A DNA stretch of 34,598 nucleotides from Candidatus Melainabacteria bacterium (lineage in GTDB: Bacteria > Cyanobacteriota > Vampirovibrionia > Obscuribacterales > Obscuribacteraceae): positions 1-34,598 of the forward strand of contig DTSE01000172.1 of NCBI GenBank assembly GCA_012965515.1. The letters run 5' to 3'. Shown in pieces: positions 16,714 through 24,797 of the stretch. Each line of letters opens with the position of its first letter. Position 1 is the stretch's first letter. Below the pieces are notes generated by a model. That model saw nothing but the letters and a program-made list of their open reading frames with translations, made no database searches and was not told the origin of the DNA. Both the position numbers and the translations under genes were made by a program.

Positions 16714-17628
16714 ATGTTTACCAGCGCCAATCTAGCAGCCTCACGGCTAACATCACTGGAAAGTCAGGATTGCTTCAGACGGAAGCCTGAAGTGAAGACT
16801 GAGGAATCGGTAAATGGAAAAACCCTGGGCAAAGGCCGTCAGGGTAAGAAACCTCTTGGATCGGCATTGGTTTCGGTGGCCGCACTGATTTCCAAATTGG
16901 ACGAAGAGCAACCAACTCAATGGGAAAGCCGCTCGGCGCCGACCTTACAATTGCGCCCCTTCTGCAAACCCGACGAAGGTCTGAAATTATTTCTGCAAAG
17001 GGTAGAGAAACACCGCGTCAATCGCGAGGAGTCGCAGGCAGACGCGACACCGATTGAAGAGCTTAACTGGCTCGAAGCCCAAACCGTTACTTTGGATCGC
17101 GTGCCGGCCATCGAACGCGAAGTAAGAAGAAGCGCTTATTCGCTACTTATGAAACATTGTGGCACAGCAAGAGACTTTGTCACGGCTTCCGACAATCGAT
17201 TCAATGCCTCCACAAGCATTCTGACTGCGCGCGCTGAAGCAATCTTACTGGCGGAACGCTTATTGCGCCGACTCGATGATGGCTTTTCGGTCAACACTCT
17301 AGCCTGGACTTTGACGGCGCCCAACACTGACAATACTCCTGCTTTATTTGATTCTTGCCGGACACCGCAAAACGTCAAAGTGACAGTGCAAAATTGCCAG
17401 GACTTTTCGAAAGAACAACAATCACTGAAGGACGCAAAAATGAAAATACTCCTCGACGAAGTCAGCCAAGAAGTATCACAAGCCGTTCAAAAACCTTCTC
17501 AAAGGTCTGAAATAGGAGTCCTGCCACGCTTGATCACTGGCATTCTCGAATCTGCAGAAAGACTGCCCAGGTTGAACGTAGCCGATGTGCCGGTCAATGC
17601 AATGGCGGCAGCGACGACAATCAACTAA
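16714..17628 (+). CDS. Hypothetical protein, cytosolic
   Basis: I do not recognise this 304-residue protein. It has a basic, probably disordered N-terminus (KGRQGKKPLG), a helical middle (LKLFLQRVEKHRVNREES; IEELNWLEAQTV; EREVRRSAYSLLMKH; ARAEAILLAERLLRRLDD) and a helical tail (AKMKILLDEVSQEVSQAV). It has no membrane segment and no signal peptide. No clear ribosome site precedes the ATG, but the uninterrupted frame and the codon pattern favour a real gene. It is transcribed alone, 245 bases after the preceding gene, and converges on the TPR gene. In the upstream gap a small hairpin (GTAGG-GTCA-CCTAC, about 16653-16666) is visible. Confidence 0.7.
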   Translation: MFTSANLAASRLTSLESQDCFRRKPEVKTEESVNGKTLGKGRQGKKPLGSALVSVAALISKLDEEQPTQWESRSAPTLQLRPFCKPDEGLKLFLQRVEKHRVNREESQADATPIEELNWLEAQTVTLDRVPAIEREVRRSAYSLLMKHCGTARDFVTASDNRFNASTSILTARAEAILLAERLLRRLDDGFSVNTLAWTLTAPNTDNTPALFDSCRTPQNVKVTVQNCQDFSKEQQSLKDAKMKILLDEVSQEVSQAVQKPSQRSEIGVLPRLITGILESAERLPRLNVADVPVNAMAAATTIN

Positions 17629-17671
17629 AAGACGACCATCCACTGAATAATAGGGTTAAGACTTGCCCTGA

Positions 17672-18061
17672 CTAGAGGCGCGAATACTGCGACCAGGAAA
17701 CCTGGGCTTCATTTTCTTTGCCCAGCGCCTTTTGCACTTCGCTCAATACTTTGTATGCCGGTCTGTAGAGACGGTTCAAACTGGCCGAACGAGCAAGGGC
17801 AGCTTCTGCCTCGGTAAGCCGCCCAACCATTCTCAAACACAGACCCATATTGAAAAAAGCCTCGTACATCGACTTGGCATCAATGGCTTTCTGATAGCAA
17901 ACAATAGCTTCTTCATGACGACCGGAAAGGTGTTCCTGGTAACCCTTTTCAAAGTGTTGCCTGGCAGACAAGTCAGAACCCGAGGAAAGGGTTGGCAATG
18001 CAGACGGCGGTATAGCCGCACCGTCTTCATCCCTTGTTGGTCTACCCGTCTCTCTTGTCAT
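17672..18061 (-). CDS. Small TPR-repeat protein, last gene of the kinase operon
   Basis: This 129-residue protein has a disordered N-terminus (about 30 residues) followed by about two and a half tetratricopeptide repeats: HFEKGYQEHLSGRHEEAIVC, AFFNMGLCLRMVGRLTEAEA and KVLSEVQKALGKENEAQVSW. TPR units bind partner proteins and have no catalytic role of their own. It begins 31 bases past the kinase stop on the same strand, with a GAGGAAGG ribosome site, so it is co-transcribed with the kinase and is a likely adaptor or substrate of it. It has no signal peptide. Confidence 0.82.
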   Translation of the reverse strand: MTRETGRPTRDEDGAAIPPSALPTLSSGSDLSARQHFEKGYQEHLSGRHEEAIVCYQKAIDAKSMYEAFFNMGLCLRMVGRLTEAEAALARSASLNRLYRPAYKVLSEVQKALGKENEAQVSWSQYSRL

Positions 18062-18092
18062 CCTTCCTCTATCCTCTACCGCTTTGAAAGTC

Positions 18093-19460
18093 TCACTTGG
18101 AGTTTCGTTTTAACAATACCTTGTTGAGAGCCTCCTCAACGTCTAAGCGAAATTCTGTTGCGGTTTGGTAACGTTCGTCCGGTTCTTTCCGCAATGCTTT
18201 TGCAATGATGGCATCAAACGGCGTGCCTTCGGCAAAATCATCATTATGCAATGAAAGAGGCGGCGGCGGCTCGAGCAAATGTTTCATCAAAATGCCCTCT
18301 GCACTTTCGCCTTCGAAAGGAACTCTGCCAGTCAGAGTTTCATAAAGAATAATGCCCAGCGCGTAGAGGTCGGTCCTTATGTCTAAAGGCTTGTCTTTTA
18401 ACTGTTCCGGAGCGATGTATTCAGGCGTGCCGACCATTTTTCCTGTTTTGGTGAGACGCTTGGCGCCCTGGACTAAGTGCGAAATACCGAAGTCCACGAT
18501 TTTCACCCAATCAGGGCGATCGCTGCGGTCTTGCAAGAGAATATTGTCAGGCTTGAGATCGCGGTGAATAATGCCGACACTATGCGCTTCTTGCAAGCCT
18601 CGGCAAATTTGAATGATGATACCGGCCGCGGTAGCAAAAGGTAACGCGCCCTGACGAGCAATTTTGTCGCCAAGCGACTCTCCCTTGATGTATTCCATTA
18701 CCAGATAAGGTTCTTTGGCGTTCAAAACTCCGTAGTCGAAGACCGTAACGATGTTCGGGTGAGCAAGTTTGGCTGTGGTTTTACTCTCGCGTTCAAAACG
18801 CTCGACAGCATTCTTGTTGGAGAGGAGCCAGCCTTGCATAACCTTGATCACGACCAATCTTTCCATTTTGGTGTGATAAGCCTTGTAGACAATTGCCATG
18901 CCGCCCTCACCAAGGATGGACTGCACTTCATACTTGCCTTCTATTTTCTTGCCGATCAAATTATGGAAGAGACCGGTGTTCTCGTCGTCGAAGGTCTCGG
19001 CCATCTGAGTGGGCTTACGCGGCTCAGCTTGATTGCGACCAAAATCGCCGGAACGCGCTAGCTCCTCATCAATTGGAGGTGCTGTATCAGTAAGATCTTG
19101 AACTGAAGATTGGAAGGAAGCTTGAGGCGAAGCCACTGGCTCTGTGGGCGGTTTGGAAGCCTGCGGCTGTGCAAAACCTGGTGGTGCAGCAAACGGAGAC
19201 GGTTTCGGTTCGCTCTGGGCGGCTTCCGCCCTAACTTCCACGAGCTTAGAAGCATCGGCAGGGCAAAATTGAGCGTAAGCTGGATAGAGCTTGCCACACT
19301 TGGAGCATTGCTTGCCAGCTGCGCCGTTCGCTTTGTTTTCCGCATGGTCGTCCACACGCGTTCCGTCAAAGCCGCAAAACTTGGCACCAGAAGGCAAAGC
19401 GCGTTTGCAACTGGCGCACACCTTTCCTTTTCCTGCTTCGGTCTGACCCGACCCTTTCAT
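18093..19460 (-). CDS. Cytosolic Ser/Thr protein kinase (Hanks type) with double zinc ribbon
   Basis: This is a 455-residue kinase. Residues 15-74 hold two zinc-ribbon units (CASCKRALPSGAKFCGFDG and CSKCGKLYPAYAQFCPADA), each ending in an FCxxD pattern. A Pro/Gln-rich linker follows to about 150. The kinase domain (177-440) is complete: glycine loop LGEGGMAIVYKA (183-194), Lys206, HRDLKPDN (299-306), DFG (323-325), and GTPEYIAPEQ with APE at 350-352. Activity is therefore expected. It has no membrane segment, unlike PknB, so activation is probably by partner proteins. I chose the ATG at 19460 over an in-frame start at 19535, because a GAGGGGGAG ribosome site lies 10 bases before it. It sits between a zinc-ribbon membrane protein and a TPR protein in the same operon. 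Confidence 0.93.
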   Translation of the reverse strand: MKGSGQTEAGKGKVCASCKRALPSGAKFCGFDGTRVDDHAENKANGAAGKQCSKCGKLYPAYAQFCPADASKLVEVRAEAAQSEPKPSPFAAPPGFAQPQASKPPTEPVASPQASFQSSVQDLTDTAPPIDEELARSGDFGRNQAEPRKPTQMAETFDDENTGLFHNLIGKKIEGKYEVQSILGEGGMAIVYKAYHTKMERLVVIKVMQGWLLSNKNAVERFERESKTTAKLAHPNIVTVFDYGVLNAKEPYLVMEYIKGESLGDKIARQGALPFATAAGIIIQICRGLQEAHSVGIIHRDLKPDNILLQDRSDRPDWVKIVDFGISHLVQGAKRLTKTGKMVGTPEYIAPEQLKDKPLDIRTDLYALGIILYETLTGRVPFEGESAEGILMKHLLEPPPPLSLHNDDFAEGTPFDAIIAKALRKEPDERYQTATEFRLDVEEALNKVLLKRNSK

Positions 19461-19531
19461 GTGGACGAAACTCCCCCTCTTATGTATTTTCCCTGAATTG
19501 CCGACAATTGCCAGACACCTGGCAACTAAGG

Positions 19532-20281
19532 TCAAATATGTCGAGGTGGCAAAGAGATCTTTTTGGGATAGCCAAGAATTGAAGCGCGCGTTTTGTCAAA
19601 CTCAAAAGGCGCAAAATAAACAGTCTCGAAGCCATGTCCTTCCATACGCAACCGGTAACTTTTGCCGGGCAGCAGATTGTCAACCACAAGCGTCCCTTTC
19701 GGTCCGGTTTCACCAATAATAAAGTCCTTGCCTTCCAGATTCTCAATGAGCACCGTCATCCACGGCACTTCGGTATAAATCGCCAAACCTTGACTGGGCA
19801 AGCAAAAGCGAGCAGCATGCACAAGCGCGCCGGACTGAAACGCCAAACCCGCCAAAACCAAACCGACAACAGCGCCGGCACAAGCCCAAATGACGCTGTT
19901 GCCAGGCTTTTTACCAGTCTTGTCTTGCGAGCGCATTCTGTCTTGAGCGACTTGCGCACTTACTGCTTTCACGCGGTTTCTGGTCACGCTCTGAGCGGCC
20001 GATGGCCGTGTCGTAGCCAATACCGGTGTGTGCTTGGCTTCTCTCAGGCTGCCGATTTCAATGGAATCGCGTGAAACACCTTGAGAGGTATTGGCACCGC
20101 AATGAATACAGAAGGTGTCATTGAGTTCATCAAAACGCCCGCAACTCACACAAGTTCTGTCAGCCCGCTTTGCTTTGGCAGGATTGAGCACAGTTCCGCA
20201 AAAAATGCAGAAGTGCATGGCTCCATCATTCTGCTTCTTGCAAGCGGGGCAATTGGTTGTGGTATTGGCGCTACGAGACAT
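19532..20281 (-). CDS. Double zinc-ribbon membrane protein with PEGA-like extracytoplasmic domain
   Basis: This is a 249-residue protein. Two C4 zinc ribbons lie at the N-terminus (Cys11/14/25/28 and Cys44/47/58/61), followed by a basic linker, a single TM helix (about 129-148) and a C-terminal beta-rich domain. In that domain TLVVDNLLPGKSYRLRMEGHG resembles PEGA carbohydrate- or surface-binding modules. The predicted topology puts the zinc ribbons in the cytosol and the PEGA-like domain outside. Adjacent to a soluble kinase that also has double zinc ribbons, it is a plausible membrane sensor or anchor. It starts 20 bases after the upstream gene; no good ribosome site is visible and the ATG lies in the loop of a small hairpin. 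The PEGA assignment is tentative. Confidence 0.78.
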   Translation of the reverse strand: MSRSANTTTNCPACKKQNDGAMHFCIFCGTVLNPAKAKRADRTCVSCGRFDELNDTFCIHCGANTSQGVSRDSIEIGSLREAKHTPVLATTRPSAAQSVTRNRVKAVSAQVAQDRMRSQDKTGKKPGNSVIWACAGAVVGLVLAGLAFQSGALVHAARFCLPSQGLAIYTEVPWMTVLIENLEGKDFIIGETGPKGTLVVDNLLPGKSYRLRMEGHGFETVYFAPFEFDKTRASILGYPKKISLPPRHI

Positions 20282-20287
20282 GTAGCG
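20269..20287 (-). promoter_or_regulatory. Hairpin enclosing the start codon of the zinc-ribbon/PEGA-like gene
   Basis: CGCTAC (20269-20274) and GTAGCG (20282-20287) are perfect inverted repeats with a 7-base loop that contains the ATG (20279-20281). No strong ribosome site lies in the 20-base gap to the upstream gene, so translation may depend on ribosomes finishing the preceding gene. Confidence 0.4.
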
Positions 20288-20301
20288 ATTGTACCAAGGT
20301 C

Positions 20302-21519
20302 TCAGCTTACTGCCAGATCCATATCCAAGTCTTCTGCTTTCTCGGCGATCTGCCCGGCTTCGAGCAAAGCAAGCGCCTCATTTATCGCTTCCATACCTTG
20401 TTCCGGGTCGAAACTATGCGTTGCATATGCAGGCTGAAGGGCCAATTTGCCGAATGCCTGCCCGATTTCTTCAGCGGAAGCCTGACAGAATTCGGCAATG
20501 TTGCTGCGCTGTTCTTTGATCGAGAGAGCAATCGCCACGGCAACCTTATTAGAAACTATTGCACTGACTGCATCTTTGGCACTCTGCCCGCTCACGACAG
20601 CATCGATAATTTGCTTTACCTTAGCCGGTGCGGTGGTCTTTAGCCGCTCTTCCACTTCCAGCTTGGTCAAACGCTTGATCAATTCGCGTCTGAATTCAGG
20701 AGTTTCCGGCTGTCCACCAAACTCTTCACCAGCTTTTTTGATCTCGTCTCTGACGCGATCGCGGCTCAGCGCGGGAAATTTCTCTGCCAGCTTCTGGGTA
20801 AATCTCAAAGTCCGCACTTCCCAGACACCGCTAGTTTGCAGAATTTGAGATAGTTTCGACCATTCGGTACTCTGCGAGACTTTAATGAAAGACTCTCGTA
20901 CAGCCTCTTTGCTCGCGATAGCAGTGACGATTTGTTTTTGACGCGCCAGGATCAATTGCTGCCTGTTTGTCAGGAAGCGCGCCAGCTCTGTTTCATCCGG
21001 AAGGCTCCTGAGATTTTGCCCGAAATCTACAACCGGCGCATTTACAAGCGCAGTAAGTGTTTTTTCCAGGTCGAATGCCGGATCGATGCTAACCCGCACA
21101 TAGACATAATCCTCCTGCCCCGGTTTGTCCTCCTGAGCAAGAAAACTTCCCGGTCCAACATGCGCGACAACCTGACCGGTATGACCGTTCATTTGCACAA
21201 CGAGAGTACCGGCTGACAAATAAGGTGTACCAATAAGCACGCGTGGAACGGCTATAAAGCCATCTTCAGACAATGGCCGCACATCTATCTCCCGACCGTT
21301 TACGCCCACGCCGTTAACGCCGGCAGCTGAGACCAGGGCGTCGATTTCAGTCAATGAATTGGCTGCTTCAACAACCAAATTAACTTCAGGATCTATGGAC
21401 AGAATAGATTCTTCGGCAATCAGCCTGGACAATTCATTGGCTAACGATGCGCCAATAGAGCGTGCCTTTACTTGAGCCATGCGGGCTACTTCCGGGCAGA
21501 TCTCAACTTTGCTAGCCAT
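20302..21519 (-). CDS. Unknown cytosolic protein, DUF1822-like (tentative)
   Basis: This 405-residue protein has no signal peptide or membrane segment. The N-terminal 170 residues mix helices and strands, and DVRPLSEDGFIAVPRVLI...GTLVVQMN...VVAHVGPGSFL resembles, in layout, the RP...IP..VW...VVVQL....LLGF part of cyanobacterial DUF1822 proteins. From memory, those are often encoded beside a sigma-70-like gene, as here. The C-terminal half is helical and charged (RLTKLEVEERLKTTAPAKVKQIIDAVV). The start is supported by AGAGGG 8 bases upstream. It is the second gene of the five-gene operon, 79 bases after the sigma-like gene and 20 before the zinc-ribbon/PEGA-like gene. The family call rests on weak similarity plus synteny; the function is unknown. 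Confidence 0.6.
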   Translation of the reverse strand: MASKVEICPEVARMAQVKARSIGASLANELSRLIAEESILSIDPEVNLVVEAANSLTEIDALVSAAGVNGVGVNGREIDVRPLSEDGFIAVPRVLIGTPYLSAGTLVVQMNGHTGQVVAHVGPGSFLAQEDKPGQEDYVYVRVSIDPAFDLEKTLTALVNAPVVDFGQNLRSLPDETELARFLTNRQQLILARQKQIVTAIASKEAVRESFIKVSQSTEWSKLSQILQTSGVWEVRTLRFTQKLAEKFPALSRDRVRDEIKKAGEEFGGQPETPEFRRELIKRLTKLEVEERLKTTAPAKVKQIIDAVVSGQSAKDAVSAIVSNKVAVAIALSIKEQRSNIAEFCQASAEEIGQAFGKLALQPAYATHSFDPEQGMEAINEALALLEAGQIAEKAEDLDMDLAVS

Positions 21520-21598
21520 CTCACAAACCCTCTAGTTTCGGTCCCAGTCGGTGGTGTTTCATCCATCCACAGGTAGGTCAACGGGCAAGCCCGGAAAA

Positions 21599-23083
21599 TT
21601 AGTCGGAAAAAATACCAAGGCAAAAATTTTGTCTGAGGACCGGCTCCTTATTAAGGTCAATTTGCAAATAATCCTCGAGTTCTGCCCACGTGCCGAACGG
21701 CCGTCCTCGTTCGATTCGTTTCGCCAGGCTTGATTCAATTCCTGATTTCACCAATTCATCAAGCGGAGCCGAATTTATGTCTTTGCGTCCTTCTACAACA
21801 ACCTTTAGAACGCAGCCGCGACCAAGCAGTTCTTTCAAACCTGTTTCGTTTACGAGTTGCAATTCGACCAGGTTAGATAGATGGGGGAACGGTCGCTTCT
21901 CGCAAACTTTCTGAGCCGTCACTTTATCCAACCCGAGGATATCCATAAGGTCGCGATTGGTAGCCGAATTTATATCAACCGGCACAAAAGCCGCCACCGC
22001 ACCTTTAGATTCAAGCTCTTTCAAGCGAGCTTCTTTCAAAATCGATTTCTCAACCAATTCCAAAAGTCGCCTATATTGGCGCTGAACAATCAACCTTTCC
22101 ACTTCACTTTCGGTCATACCCAGTTGCTGATTGAGTTCACGACGCGACGCACGATTGACGTTTGTCTCTTTCTGCCAGCAATCCGCTATACCAGGCAGGT
22201 TTTGCCTGATCCCTTCGCGGACCATAGACAAACCTTTGTCGAGCAAAACCTGACAGCGAGCGATCTTACGAGCCTGTGTCTCACCGGGCAACTGAAGAAC
22301 ATCGCAGCATTCCCTCATCGTCAGTTCTTTTCCGGCGCAAGAGAACTTTGTCAATCCCAGCCCGAACATGCAATCAACGACTTCCAGAGGCTCTTTCGGA
22401 CTTTTCTTATCCGCGAGCATTTTTTCCAGCATGTCACGCAATTGATTGAGCTGACTGACTTGTTCTCCGGAAATAGCCTGGTTTTCAGGCATGTACTGAC
22501 TATCATCGGCAGTATTCTGCCGCGGATCTTCCTGTTCGGGATCGAGGTTTAAATCCTGCAGGGTGCTCTTTTCCCAGTCCCATTCTTCCCTTATATAGTC
22601 AATTGCCTGATTGTGAACGGACCGCTGAATATAGGCAGGCAAAAGCACTTTGAACCCATCTTCGGCGTCCTGCAGCAAATGTTTGCGAACAGCTCCATCC
22701 AACTTTTCAGCCAGCTCGGTGGCAATTGAGAGAGCATGCCGTTTTTGCTCATCTGCAGGAACGCGGCGCTGCACGAAAAAACGCTTCAAATTCTGGTTAT
22801 TGGCGACCATTTTGGCTGCCAAAGGCTGCAAATAATAGTTCCGAACCAGGGACAGAAGCTTCTCTTTGTCCTCCTTAAGTACCTGGGCCTTCTTGTAAAG
22901 CGCCTTGGCACCTAAACGTTCAAAAAGCTCGAAAAGCCCAATAGTTTTCGACTTTCCGGGCTGTAATCCGGTCAGACCTTTTGCTTCGACGAATCCTGCG
23001 TCTTTTGTAAGCGAATCGAAGATCTGACGCCAATCGGGCGCAATATCCAGCAGTTCTTCAATTTGACCCTGACTTGTCAGCAC
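21599..23083 (-). CDS. Sigma-70-like protein with three C-terminal ComEA-type helix-hairpin-helix repeats
   Basis: This is a 494-residue protein with a GTG start and GAGG 5 bases upstream. The segment FKVLLPAYIQRSVHNQAIDYIREEW (about 144-168) resembles sigma-70 region 2. EVVDCMFGLGLT...GKELTMRECCDVLQL (234-265), with the basic residues after it, resembles region 4 with its helix-turn-helix. Three tandem HhH units follow: VNRASRRELNQQLGM (about 309-360), DINSATNRDLMDILGL (369-425) and DINSAPLDELVKSGI (435-490), each of the ComEA DNA-binding type. It is the first gene of the minus-strand operon, so it may autoregulate the operon and the divergent protease gene. The HhH call is firm; the sigma-like call is moderate and would be a distant, non-housekeeping type. 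I know of no standard family with this fusion. Confidence 0.7.
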   Translation of the reverse strand: MLTSQGQIEELLDIAPDWRQIFDSLTKDAGFVEAKGLTGLQPGKSKTIGLFELFERLGAKALYKKAQVLKEDKEKLLSLVRNYYLQPLAAKMVANNQNLKRFFVQRRVPADEQKRHALSIATELAEKLDGAVRKHLLQDAEDGFKVLLPAYIQRSVHNQAIDYIREEWDWEKSTLQDLNLDPEQEDPRQNTADDSQYMPENQAISGEQVSQLNQLRDMLEKMLADKKSPKEPLEVVDCMFGLGLTKFSCAGKELTMRECCDVLQLPGETQARKIARCQVLLDKGLSMVREGIRQNLPGIADCWQKETNVNRASRRELNQQLGMTESEVERLIVQRQYRRLLELVEKSILKEARLKELESKGAVAAFVPVDINSATNRDLMDILGLDKVTAQKVCEKRPFPHLSNLVELQLVNETGLKELLGRGCVLKVVVEGRKDINSAPLDELVKSGIESSLAKRIERGRPFGTWAELEDYLQIDLNKEPVLRQNFCLGIFSD

Positions 23084-23342
23084 GTCGACCTCGGAAGCCC
23101 GAACTTATCAAGAATAAGCTCTTCTGCAGCAATCGTAAGATCATATCGTCTTAAGGCAAAAGGTAGTGCACGCGGTCGTCTGCCAGGTAAGAATTGGCAA
23201 TCAAAAATGACAAGGTTATGACCCGAAGACCCGGCAATCACTTATAATCCTGTAAATAGCTTCCCAATCCGGTCACGCCGGCCGCGAATCCAAGGGAAGA
23301 GCAGGGCTGAGATTAGAAAGGACTTGGGTCTAAGTACCTCTG
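23084..23342. promoter_or_regulatory. Divergent promoter region of the sigma-like operon and the trypsin/DUF4384 gene
   Basis: This 259-base region lies between two outward-facing transcription units. A perfect TATAAT (23243-23248) faces the protease gene, about 95 bases before its ATG, without an obvious -35 at proper spacing. The missing -35 could mean activator- or alternative-sigma-dependent transcription. Confidence 0.5.
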
Positions 23343-24650
23343 ATGGACAACCAGCACAAGACAAGCGGGGTTCCCGAAAATCCTGATGTCTTCAGTGCCG
23401 CACTGGCCAATGTAATCAGGCTGGACGGCGATAAAGAGACGATCATTGGTCAAGCCTGGAAGGCGGCGCCCAATCTTCTTGTCACCTGCGGCCATGTGGT
23501 TGAGCCGTTTGCTTCCTCCTCCAAATCTCTACAAATCAAGTTTCCAGCCTCCGGCAACCGCTATGCAGTAAGAGAAGTCAGGTTACATCCCAACTTCGCA
23601 AGGCAGGCGGATCAATTAGTCACATTCGATGCCGCCATATTGCTTGTGGATCTCTCCGGTCCGGAACGCGAGGCGAGCGCGCTGCCCATTACTTACTCGA
23701 AAGAACTGAAGAACTTCCAGCCTCTTTCTGCTGTGCGTTATCCCGTTCACCTCGGACAATACTCATCGACACCGTCGCCGCTTGCCCAATTGGGCCGGAT
23801 GCTGGGTGAGTTGAGACGTTCGGACAGTTACCATATACTTCACGATCTGGCTCTGGCCGCTGGCGACTCGGGCTCACCGATTTTTGATGACACTTCGGTC
23901 GTGGCGATGCATTGCGGAGACACCGCCAGCCTGCCGGGGTTGAATCTGCCCACCACCTCCATAAGATTGGCTTTATGGGTGGATGCTCTCAAAGAACTGG
24001 GCGTTGAAGAAAATCTCAAATTGGCCAAACCTCGCTCCGGCAAAGTTTCCGCATCGCCTGTTTTAGCCTTTTGTCTTGCCGCTGTAGTCGCCTTTCTAAT
24101 TGGCGGTGGACTTTTAGCCAAGCCACTTGTAGATTCGTGGACTGTAACTCAGCCGCCAATCATGCCGATTTCAATCAGTTTCAATAAACCGCGCACTGAT
24201 TACTACGAAGGCGAGCCTCTCATTATTCAGTTCAACACAACCTCCGATTGCTTTGTTCACTTGTTTGAAATAGACGGAAACAAAGTCACTCTCATCTATC
24301 CGGAAGCCGGCAGCCAGGTTCTAAACAAAGCAGGGCATCAGGCATATGTGAAAACGATTGGTGACAGGCCGATTGGTGTGGGCAAAGAGCCTTCAAAATT
24401 CCTCTGGGTGGTCCTCCTAAATTCCAAGGATCGCTTGTTGGAGGACAGGGACCGTAAGCAAAGCGATGACAACATTGGTTTGCTTAACATCAGTACAGAC
24501 GAATTGATGGACAGAATTGATAGGATAGCTAAAGAGGACCCGCAAGGAATCCTTCATGTGGCTATGGATGGTCCTATAGCGACAAAGTCGGCGCCCGCTC
24601 CTGAAATTAAGAGCAGTGCCGATTCTGGTCAGCAGACGCAGACTCAATAG
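23343..24650 (+). CDS. Trypsin-like serine protease with TM helix and C-terminal DUF4384 domain
   Basis: This is a 435-residue protein. Residues about 15-220 form a trypsin-like (S1 clan) domain: VTCGHVV with His51, TFDAAIL with Asp96 and AAGDSGSPIF with Ser176, so the catalytic triad is complete. A TM helix (239-261) leads to a DUF4384 domain (about 277-385): YYEGEPLIIQFNTTSDCFVHLFEIDGN and VTLIYPEAG. There is no N-terminal signal peptide, so the simplest topology is protease in the cytosol and DUF4384 outside. This is unusual for trypsin-like proteins and suggests signal-controlled intracellular cleavage. It is divergent from the sigma-like/kinase operon and followed by another DUF4384 gene. 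The domains are well supported; the topology is prediction. Confidence 0.85.
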   Translation: MDNQHKTSGVPENPDVFSAALANVIRLDGDKETIIGQAWKAAPNLLVTCGHVVEPFASSSKSLQIKFPASGNRYAVREVRLHPNFARQADQLVTFDAAILLVDLSGPEREASALPITYSKELKNFQPLSAVRYPVHLGQYSSTPSPLAQLGRMLGELRRSDSYHILHDLALAAGDSGSPIFDDTSVVAMHCGDTASLPGLNLPTTSIRLALWVDALKELGVEENLKLAKPRSGKVSASPVLAFCLAAVVAFLIGGGLLAKPLVDSWTVTQPPIMPISISFNKPRTDYYEGEPLIIQFNTTSDCFVHLFEIDGNKVTLIYPEAGSQVLNKAGHQAYVKTIGDRPIGVGKEPSKFLWVVLLNSKDRLLEDRDRKQSDDNIGLLNISTDELMDRIDRIAKEDPQGILHVAMDGPIATKSAPAPEIKSSADSGQQTQTQ

Positions 24651-24797
24651 ATCAATTGATTTTGTTTCCAAACGATTCAATTGCCTGGAGAGTTCAATCA
24701 AGAATCGCACTTGATCTTGTGTCTTCTCGCTATAACATTTTCAGCAGTAGGCAATATCTGATCAGGATTCACAGGGATCAAAACTGAGGAAAGCGGC

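Noticed and set aside
11032-18513. Two GCGATCGC (HIP1) octamers, near 11032 and 18505
   Set aside because: Two in 34.6 kb is only slightly above chance and far below the density of HIP1-rich cyanobacterial genomes.
19461-19535. Upstream start for the Ser/Thr kinase
   Set aside because: The 25 extra residues have no ribosome site; the ATG at 19460 has a strong one and leads straight into the zinc ribbons.
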